Shown here: one piece after another, positions 17,460 through 23,990 of the stretch
Layout of the letters: every line of letters begins with the position of its first letter
Numbering within the stretch: the stretch's first letter is position 1
From: Alkalisalibacterium limincola
Lineage (GTDB): Bacteria; Pseudomonadota; Gammaproteobacteria; Xanthomonadales; Xanthomonadaceae
Assembly: GCF_008017755.1 (NCBI RefSeq)
Contig: NZ_VRTS01000007.1
Coordinates: 62,001 to 126,000 of the forward strand
Length of the DNA: 64,000 nt
Reading direction: 5' to 3'
Program-made: the position numbers and the translations under genes
Notes under the pieces: generated by a model
What the model was told of the DNA's origin: nothing
Seen by the model: the letters and a program-made list of their open reading frames with translations, nothing else
Databases searched by the model: none

Positions 17460-18242
17460 ATGTTTCGCGTTTCGCAAATCATGGTCCCGATCGGCGATTG
17501 CATCTCACACACAGCAGGTGCGATCAATGCGCAAACTATAGAGCGGCTCACATCTGCCAGCTTTGACTTCGCTCCAGTTCGCTGTCGAGAGCAGGTCATC
17601 GGACTGCTAGCGACAAACGATGCCATCAGCCTTCATGAAAGCGGTGCACTCGTTTCTAGCGATTTGGCCTGCCTCCGGACTGACTGCATAGATTTCGCTT
17701 CGGATCAGGGCGCACTCCTTGAAGTCCTGTCGCACACGCATGCCGTCTTGGTGCGTAGCCGAGAATCTCATATCAGCAGCATTGTGGGCATGGTGACTAT
17801 TTCGGATTTGAACCGACATGCATTCCGGTCAGCGATCTATCCGCTGCTTGCCCAGCTAGAGGTCCTGCTCGCCGATCATTTGGAGAAGGTGTTCTCACAT
17901 GACCCTTGGCAGTGGTTAGAAAGGATTGAAGAGCCGCGTCTTGCGCCTCTATTGGGTGCTTGGGAGCTTCAAAAACGACGAGGAATTGACGTAAGTCCGG
18001 TGGTGAATTTGAACCTAAGTCAATTAATGAATCTCTTCGCGAAGATTCCCGCTCTGCGTGCCTCCCTTCGTGGATGGCCAAAGCGCCGAATCTCAGATTC
18101 CGCGAGTCAACTAACTCAGCTGAGAAACCAGATCATGCATCCTGTGCGCACACTCGTCTTGTCCAAAGACGATGTCCAAAAGCTCAGATCAACCCTGATC
18201 GACGTCGAGCAACTGATCCACGCGTTGGAACGGAATATCTAA
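17460..18242 (+). CDS. CBS-like/HEPN protein at the head of the defence operon
   Basis: 260 residues from ATG 17460. The N-terminal part (about 5-118) looks like a CBS pair: MVPIGDCI at the start, then VIGLLATNDAISL and IVGMVTISDLNRH, the usual G-x-V-x-x-x-D pattern. The C-terminal part is helical and resembles a HEPN domain. It ends with LRNQIMHPVR, where Arg222-x4-His227 matches the HEPN RNase motif R-x4-6-H. The arrangement suggests a nucleotide-sensing RNase, but both domain calls are by eye. G+C is about 50%, far below the genes to the left, so it was acquired. It precedes hsdM by 82 bases and could be a regulator, a toxin-like effector or an immunity back-up for the operon. Confidence 0.6.
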   Translation: MFRVSQIMVPIGDCISHTAGAINAQTIERLTSASFDFAPVRCREQVIGLLATNDAISLHESGALVSSDLACLRTDCIDFASDQGALLEVLSHTHAVLVRSRESHISSIVGMVTISDLNRHAFRSAIYPLLAQLEVLLADHLEKVFSHDPWQWLERIEEPRLAPLLGAWELQKRRGIDVSPVVNLNLSQLMNLFAKIPALRASLRGWPKRRISDSASQLTQLRNQIMHPVRTLVLSKDDVQKLRSTLIDVEQLIHALERNI

Positions 18243-18324
18243 GGGAAAGCTTTAGCGCGATAGGCACCATGACCGCTAGTCACCTGCGCCCATTGCGCCA
18301 AATTTCGATAACTCAGGAATACGT

Positions 18325-19821
18325 TTGCAAACTCAACAAGTAACCCTCAGCCAGCTCGAAAACCACCTTTGGGAGTCCGCCAACATCCTACGAGGACCGG
18401 TGGACGCCGCTGACTTCAAGACCTACATCTTCCCGCTGCTGTTCTTCAAGCGCATCTGCGACGTCTGGGACGAGGAGTACCAGGAGATTGTTGATGAGAC
18501 CGGCGACGAGCAACTGGCCTGGTTTCCGGAGTCGCACCGCTTCCAGATCCCGGAAGACTGTCACTGGAACGACGTTCGCACCAAGGCCAGCAATGTCGGG
18601 ACCGCCCTTCAGCGCGCGATGCGCGAGATTGAGAAAGCCAACCCCGACACCCTGTACGGCGTGTTCGGCGATGCCCAGTGGTCGAACAAGGATCGGCTCT
18701 CGGATGCCTTGCTCAAGGACCTGATCGAGCACTTCTCCAAGCTGCCGTTCGGCAACAAGAACGTCAATTCGGACCTGCTTGGCGACGCTTACGAATACCT
18801 GATCAAGAAGTTTGCCGACGCCACCAACAAGAAGGCCGGCGAGTTCTACACCCCGCGCAGCGTCGTGCGGCTGATGATCGACATGCTCGATCCCAAAGAA
18901 GCCGAGACCATCTACGACCCGGCCTGCGGTACCGGCGGCATGTTGCTGGCCGCCGTGCAGCACGTGAAGGAACAGCATGGCGACGTGAAGCGGCTGTGGG
19001 GCAAGCTGTACGGGCAAGAGAAGAACCTCACCACCTCATCCATCGCGCGGATGAACCTGTTCCTCCACGGAATCGAGGACTTTCAGGTGGTGCGCGGCGA
19101 CACGCTGCGCAACCCGGCCTTCTTCGAGGTGGATCGGCTGGCTACGTTCGACTGCGTAATCGCCAATCCGCCGTTCTCGCTGGAAAAGTGGGGCGAGGAC
19201 CTCTGGTTGAATGACCCCTTCGGCCGTAACTTTGCCGGTCTGCCGCCCTCGTCCAGCGGTGACTTCGCGTGGGTGCAGCACATGGTCAAGTCCATGGCTG
19301 ATGTCAGTGGCCGGATGGCCGTCGTGCTGCCTCAAGGCGCCCTGTTCCGTAAAGGTGCGGAAGGCAACATCCGGAAGAAGCTGCTGGAAATGGATTTGGT
19401 CGAGGCCGTGATCGGGCTGGCGCCCAACCTGTTCTACGGCACAGGCCTTGCCGCGTGCATCCTGGTGCTACGAAAGCGCAAGCCGGCCGAGCACAAGAAG
19501 AAGGTGCTGATTGCCGATGCCTCGCGCCAGTTCCGCAGGGGACGCGCGCAAAACTATCTGGAACCGGAGCACGCTGCCGAGATCCTAGGCTGGTATCGCG
19601 GCTTTGCCGATGTGCAGGACGCGGTCCGCGTGGTCGGCCTTGACGAGATCAAAGCCGAGGACTGGACGCTGAACATTTCGCGCTATGTCCTGCCGCCATT
19701 GCAGGAAGACATCCCACCGCTGCCCGATGCTATCGCGGCATTCAAGGACTCGCTCACCCGCTGCCGTGAAGCCGAAGAGCGGCTCGCGCAGGTCATGACG
19801 GAAGGGGGATGGCTGAAATGA
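18325..19821 (+). CDS. hsdM: Type I restriction-modification DNA methyltransferase subunit HsdM (copy 1)
   Basis: 498 residues from a TTG start at 18325 (CAGGAA upstream). N-terminal HsdM_N helical domain (LENHLWESANILRGPVDAADFKTYIFPLLFFKR). The N6-adenine methyltransferase domain has the SAM motif DPACGTGG (near residue 200) and the catalytic NPPF (near residue 281), with GEFYTPRSVVRLM in front as usual. It methylates adenine in the host recognition site as part of an M2S complex. It overlaps the second hsdM by four bases (ATGA). Two complete hsdM genes in tandem are not the standard hsdRMS layout; see the findings. Confidence 0.95.
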   Translation: MQTQQVTLSQLENHLWESANILRGPVDAADFKTYIFPLLFFKRICDVWDEEYQEIVDETGDEQLAWFPESHRFQIPEDCHWNDVRTKASNVGTALQRAMREIEKANPDTLYGVFGDAQWSNKDRLSDALLKDLIEHFSKLPFGNKNVNSDLLGDAYEYLIKKFADATNKKAGEFYTPRSVVRLMIDMLDPKEAETIYDPACGTGGMLLAAVQHVKEQHGDVKRLWGKLYGQEKNLTTSSIARMNLFLHGIEDFQVVRGDTLRNPAFFEVDRLATFDCVIANPPFSLEKWGEDLWLNDPFGRNFAGLPPSSSGDFAWVQHMVKSMADVSGRMAVVLPQGALFRKGAEGNIRKKLLEMDLVEAVIGLAPNLFYGTGLAACILVLRKRKPAEHKKKVLIADASRQFRRGRAQNYLEPEHAAEILGWYRGFADVQDAVRVVGLDEIKAEDWTLNISRYVLPPLQEDIPPLPDAIAAFKDSLTRCREAEERLAQVMTEGGWLK

Positions 19822-21320
19822 GTCACCCAAGTAAACGCATCAGCCAACAAGAACTCGAAAGCTACCTGTGGGGCGCCGCCGTGCTGCTGCGCGGCCTCAT
19901 CGACGCGGGTGACTACAAGCAGTTCATCTTCCCGCTGCTGTTCTACAAGCGCGTATCGGACGTGTGGGAAGAGGAATACCAGGCTGCCCTGGCTAACTCG
20001 AAGGGCGACCTGTGCTATGCCCAGTTCGCGGAGAACCACCGCTTCCAGATCCCCCAAGGCGCTCACTGGAGCGATGTTCGCCAGGCGCCCAAGAACGTCG
20101 GCGCGGCCATCCAGAAGGCCATGCGCGCCATCGAGACCGCGAACCCGGATCTGCTCGATGGCATCTTCGGCGATGCTCCCTGGACCAATCGCGAGCGCCT
20201 GCCCGACGAAACGCTGAAGAACCTGATCGAGCACTTCTCCACCCAGACGCTTTCGGTGGCAAACGTGCCCGAGGACGAGCTCGGCAACGCCTACGAGTAC
20301 CTGATCAAGAAGTTCGCTGACGACTCCGGCCACACGGCGGCAGAGTTCTATACCAACCGCACTGTCGTCCACCTGATGACACAGCTCCTGGCACCGCAGG
20401 CGGGCGAGTCGATCTACGACCCCACCTGCGGTACCGGTGGCATGTTGATCTCGGCGCTGGACGAAGTGAAGCGCTCGGGCGGCGAGTACCGCACGCTCAA
20501 GCTCTACGGGCAGGAGCGCAACCTCATTACCTCATCCATCGCTCGCATGAACTTGTTCCTGCACGGCGTGGAGGACTTCGAGATCATCCGGGGTGACACC
20601 CTGGCCGAACCCAAACACATCGAAGGAGATCGCCTGCGCCAGTTCGACGTGATCCTGGCCAACCCCCCGTATTCCATCAAGCAGTGGAATCGCGAGGCCT
20701 GGAGCAGTGACAAGTGGGGACGCAACTCGCTGGGTACGCCACCGCAGGGCCGCGCCGACTATGCGTTCCAGCAGCACATCCTGACCAGCCTCACCGCCAA
20801 GGGGCGCTGCGCCGTGCTCTGGCCGCATGGCGTACTGTTCCGCAACGAGGAACAGGTGATGCGCGCCAAGATGGTCGAGCAAGACTGGGTAGAGGCCATC
20901 ATCGGCTTGGGGCCCAACCTGTTCTACAACTCCCCGATGGAGTCGTGCATCGTCATCTGCAACCGCAAGAAAGCGGCTGCGCACAAGGGCAAGGTGATCT
21001 TCATCGACGCGGTGAACGAGGTGACCCGCGAGCGCGCGCAGAGCTTTCTGAAGCCCGAGCACCAGCAGCGCATCCTGACCGCCTACAAGACCTTTGCGGA
21101 CGTGCCCGGTTTCGCCAAGGTCGCCACCCTGGCCGAAATTAGCGCCAATGCGGGCAACCTCTCGATCCCGCTGTACGTGAAGCGCATTGCCGCTGCCATC
21201 GCAACCGATAGCAATGGAAAGGCGGTATCGCTGCGCGCTGCCTCGGACCAATGGCAAACCGACGGCCGCGCCTTCTGGCAACAGATGGACGCTCTGGTGG
21301 AGACGCTCGAAGGGCTCTGA
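19818..21320 (+). CDS. hsdM: Type I restriction-modification DNA methyltransferase subunit HsdM (copy 2)
   Basis: 500 residues from ATG 19818, which overlaps the stop of copy 1. An ATG at 19809 is also possible. It has the same architecture as copy 1: ELESYLWGAAVLLRGLIDAGDYKQFIFPLLFYKR at the N-terminus, SAM motif DPTCGTGG near residue 200, and catalytic NPPY near residue 281. It is clearly homologous to copy 1 along the whole length but differs at many positions. It is therefore an old paralogue or separately acquired, not a recent duplication. All catalytic motifs are intact in both copies, so neither looks like a decaying duplicate. The C-terminal part is longer and different (ATDSNGKAVSLRAASDQWQT). 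Confidence 0.94.
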   Translation: MSHPSKRISQQELESYLWGAAVLLRGLIDAGDYKQFIFPLLFYKRVSDVWEEEYQAALANSKGDLCYAQFAENHRFQIPQGAHWSDVRQAPKNVGAAIQKAMRAIETANPDLLDGIFGDAPWTNRERLPDETLKNLIEHFSTQTLSVANVPEDELGNAYEYLIKKFADDSGHTAAEFYTNRTVVHLMTQLLAPQAGESIYDPTCGTGGMLISALDEVKRSGGEYRTLKLYGQERNLITSSIARMNLFLHGVEDFEIIRGDTLAEPKHIEGDRLRQFDVILANPPYSIKQWNREAWSSDKWGRNSLGTPPQGRADYAFQQHILTSLTAKGRCAVLWPHGVLFRNEEQVMRAKMVEQDWVEAIIGLGPNLFYNSPMESCIVICNRKKAAAHKGKVIFIDAVNEVTRERAQSFLKPEHQQRILTAYKTFADVPGFAKVATLAEISANAGNLSIPLYVKRIAAAIATDSNGKAVSLRAASDQWQTDGRAFWQQMDALVETLEGL

Positions 21321-21336
21321 TTTGTTCTAGAAAATG

Positions 21337-21349
21337 TACCTAACAGGTA
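21337..21349. promoter_or_regulatory. Candidate HigA operator
   Basis: TACCT (21337-21341), AAC spacer, AGGTA (21345-21349) form a perfect 5-bp palindrome in the 52-base gap between hsdM copy 2 and higB. It is embedded in AT-rich sequence unlike the surroundings. The position is right for autoregulation by the HTH domain encoded downstream. It is short, so the support is moderate. Confidence 0.45.
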
Positions 21350-21372
21350 AAGACTGATAAGATGAGGTTGCC

Positions 21373-21702
21373 TTGGAAGTTCGATACAAGGACAAGAAAA
21401 TCCGCGAGCTGTGCGAAAAACAGGCCGTCGCCGAGAAAAAGCTCGGGGCGGCCTCTGCACGCAAGCTGAAAGTGCGGTTGGTGGCGCTGGAAGCAGCGGC
21501 GCGTGTCACTGATCTGGTTGCGGGCAGCCCGCACCCCCTCAAAGGGAACCGCCTTGGACAGTTTGCACTTGATCTGGCCGGCGGTTGCCGATTGGTCTTC
21601 GCCCCGGCCCATGATCCGTGTCCAACACGCCCTGATGGTGGCATCGAATGGTTGCAGGTGACGATCGTAAGCATTGAATACATAGGGGATTACCATGACT
21701 GA
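21373..21702 (+). CDS. higB: HigB-type toxin (RelE/ParE superfamily)
   Basis: 109 residues from a TTG at 21373 with GATGAGG upstream; no in-frame ATG or GTG gives a better beginning. MEVRYKDKKIRELCEKQAVAEKKLG, LPxL-like central helices, GSPHPLKGNRLGQFALDLAGGCRLVFAP and IEWLQVTIVSIEYIGDYHD are typical of HigB/plasmid-maintenance killer proteins, ribosome-dependent mRNA endonucleases of the RelE fold. It overlaps the antitoxin gene by eight bases. Toxin first, antitoxin second is the normal higBA order. It lies inside the restriction operon, between hsdM and hsdS. Confidence 0.85.
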   Translation: MEVRYKDKKIRELCEKQAVAEKKLGAASARKLKVRLVALEAAARVTDLVAGSPHPLKGNRLGQFALDLAGGCRLVFAPAHDPCPTRPDGGIEWLQVTIVSIEYIGDYHD

Positions 21703-22819
21703 ACTGAGTGCTCCCTTTGCGCCAGACTGGGTCTTGCCCCCTGGCGAATCCATTCTCGACATTGCTGAGGAGCGGGGCTGGACACAAGCGGAGCTGGCCC
21801 AGCGTCTTGGCTACAGCGAAAAACACATTAGCCAGCTCATCAATGGCAAGGTGCCACTCACCATGGACGCCGCCCAGCGGCTCGAACGTGTGCTGGGCAG
21901 CACCATGGACTTCTGGCTGTCGCTCGAAGCGAATTACCAGAGGCACAAAGCCCGTCTGGAAGCGGCAGAACGCCATGCGGCCTGGGTGCCATGGCTGGAT
22001 GAACTGCCGCTCAAAGAGCTGATGACATGTGAGGCCATTCCCAAGCAGCGCCTGGACAGCAAAAGCAAGCCTGGCCTGGTTGAGAGCTGTCTGCGTTTCT
22101 TCGGGGTCGCCACGCCCGATGAATGGCGCGCACATTATGGGGGCATGCAAATGGCCTTCCGCCGCAGCCGTGCCGAGCAAAGCGACGTCGGAGCCATTTC
22201 GGCGTGGCTGCGCCTGGGGGAACAGCAGGCTGAAAAGCTCGACGGCCCCAAATACGACAAAGCCCGTTTCGACAAGGCTCTGCGCACCATTCGGGGCCTG
22301 ACCTGCGAACCGCCTGAAGTATTCGAACCGCAAATGCGTAAGCTGCTGCACGAAGCCGGCGTGCTCCTGGTGGTGGTACCGGCCATACCCCGAGCGCACG
22401 TCAGCGGCGTGGCGCGCTGGTTGAGCCCCACTCGTCCACTGATTCAGCTTTCGCTGTACGGTAAAACCAACGACAAGTTCTGGTTCAGCTTCTTCCATGA
22501 GGCGGCTCACATCCTGCTGCACGCCAACAGCAAGGAAGAAAAGAAATCCATTTTTTTGGATGACCCCAACGCCGCGCACACCGACGACCCTCGAGAACAC
22601 GAAGCCAACGTTTGGGCTGGAAACCGCCTGATCCCAGAGCCGCACACGACTTCCCTGGCCTTTCTTCGCAGCAAGGCCGCAGTGATTGAGTTCGCACAAC
22701 AGATTGGCGTTCACCCGGGCATCGTGGTTGGGCGGCTGCAGCACGACAAGCTGATCGAGCCTTCATGGATGAATGATCTGAAGCAAAGCTTCCGATTCAA
22801 GGAAACCACCGGTGACTGA
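21695..22819 (+). CDS. higA: HigA antitoxin fused to an ImmA/IrrE metallopeptidase-like domain
   Basis: 374 residues. Residues about 15-75 are an XRE-type HTH with the HigA pattern (GWTQAELAQRLGYSEKHISQLINGK). From about 220 there is an ImmA/IrrE-like domain with the zinc motif HEAAH at 268-272 and a later acidic stretch (DDPREHEANVWAGNRLI) that supplies the third ligand in this family. Classical HigA is about 100 residues, so this is a fusion that may bind the higB toxin and DNA and also cleave a repressor or itself. The stop overlaps the GTG start of hsdS, so antitoxin and specificity subunit are translated together. Confidence 0.85.
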   Translation: MTELSAPFAPDWVLPPGESILDIAEERGWTQAELAQRLGYSEKHISQLINGKVPLTMDAAQRLERVLGSTMDFWLSLEANYQRHKARLEAAERHAAWVPWLDELPLKELMTCEAIPKQRLDSKSKPGLVESCLRFFGVATPDEWRAHYGGMQMAFRRSRAEQSDVGAISAWLRLGEQQAEKLDGPKYDKARFDKALRTIRGLTCEPPEVFEPQMRKLLHEAGVLLVVVPAIPRAHVSGVARWLSPTRPLIQLSLYGKTNDKFWFSFFHEAAHILLHANSKEEKKSIFLDDPNAAHTDDPREHEANVWAGNRLIPEPHTTSLAFLRSKAAVIEFAQQIGVHPGIVVGRLQHDKLIEPSWMNDLKQSFRFKETTGD

Positions 22820-23987
22820 ACCGAAAGCACTCAAGCCCGGCTGGCGCCGGGTGAACTTTGGCGACGTGGTGCGGCTCTCGAAAGCACGCAGCCAAGATCC
22901 GCTGGCCGATGGCATTGAACGCTACGTCGGTCTGGAACATCTCGAACCTGGCGACTTGCGCATCCGCAGTTGGGGCAGCGTCGCTGACGGCGTGACCTTC
23001 ACCAGCGTGTTTCAACCGGGACAGGTGCTGTTCGGCAAGCGACGCGCTTACCAGCGCAAGGTGGCGGTGGCGGATTTCTCTGGGGTGTGTTCCGGGGACA
23101 TCTACGTGCTGGAGACCAAGGATGCGCAGGTCTTGCATCCGGAGTTGCTGCCATTCATTTGCCAGACCGACGCGTTCTTCGATCACGCCGTGGGTACGTC
23201 GGCAGGCTCCTTGAGCCCGCGCACGAACTGGACAAGCTTGGCAGAGTTCCGATTCTCACTTCCAGCCTTGCCAGACCAGCCGAACTGTGTCGCCGCCTTG
23301 AAGGTAGCTGCGACAAATGCGGACTCCTTTGCGGCTCTCGCCGACGCAACTCGTGCACTGACGAAGTCCGCGATCATGGACTTCTTCTCGCGCAGCGACT
23401 TTCCTTGGAAATGGGAGCCGGTCGGCAAACTTGGGGACGTCCAGCTCGGTCAGCAGAAGCACCCGAAGTACGAGGCAGGCATCGCGCCGAAGCCCTACTT
23501 ACGTGTTGTGAATATCGGAGATGGCGATCTGGTGCTCAACGACATCAAGTCGATGGACTTCGTTGGACGAGACTTCACGAAGCACCGCCTGAGGCATGGA
23601 GACATCTTGGTCACCGAGGGAGACCTCGTCAGCCCGTTCAACGTTGGTCGCGCCGCGATCTTTCGAGGCGAGATCGATGACTGCTGCGTTCAGAAGTCCT
23701 TGATCCGATTCAGGCCGCATCCACCGATGCAAAGCGAGTACGCGCTCGCAGCTTTTCGATTCTTGAGGTACGCAGGTCACTTCGCGCGAGCGGCATCAAC
23801 CACAACTGTTTCGCACCTTGTCGCCAACAAATTTGAGCGAGTTCTCATGCCGATCGCTCCTGCCGAGCAGCAGCAGGAACTGGTCGACTTGCTGGCTGAC
23901 CTTTCCGCTGCGGAGAAGCGGGCCGAACTGCGCATGCGACAAGCTACCGATCTCAGGCGATCTATGGAGCAAGCTGTATGGGGGTAG
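22812..23987 (+). CDS. hsdS: Type I restriction-modification specificity subunit HsdS
   Basis: 391 residues from a GTG at 22812 that overlaps the previous stop. Two target-recognition domains are visible, roughly 1-190 and 200-391. Each begins with a W-x-x-V/G-K-x-GD-type entry (GWRRVNFGDVV and KWEPVGKLGDVQL) and ends with a helical dimerisation segment (LKVAATNADSFAALADATRALTKS and QQELVDLLADLSAAEKRAEL). The second half has lower G+C than the first, suggesting recombinational exchange of one recognition domain. It directs the M and R subunits to a bipartite DNA site, which cannot be read from the sequence. Confidence 0.93.
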   Translation: MTEPKALKPGWRRVNFGDVVRLSKARSQDPLADGIERYVGLEHLEPGDLRIRSWGSVADGVTFTSVFQPGQVLFGKRRAYQRKVAVADFSGVCSGDIYVLETKDAQVLHPELLPFICQTDAFFDHAVGTSAGSLSPRTNWTSLAEFRFSLPALPDQPNCVAALKVAATNADSFAALADATRALTKSAIMDFFSRSDFPWKWEPVGKLGDVQLGQQKHPKYEAGIAPKPYLRVVNIGDGDLVLNDIKSMDFVGRDFTKHRLRHGDILVTEGDLVSPFNVGRAAIFRGEIDDCCVQKSLIRFRPHPPMQSEYALAAFRFLRYAGHFARAASTTTVSHLVANKFERVLMPIAPAEQQQELVDLLADLSAAEKRAELRMRQATDLRRSMEQAVWG

Positions 23988-23990
23988 CGC

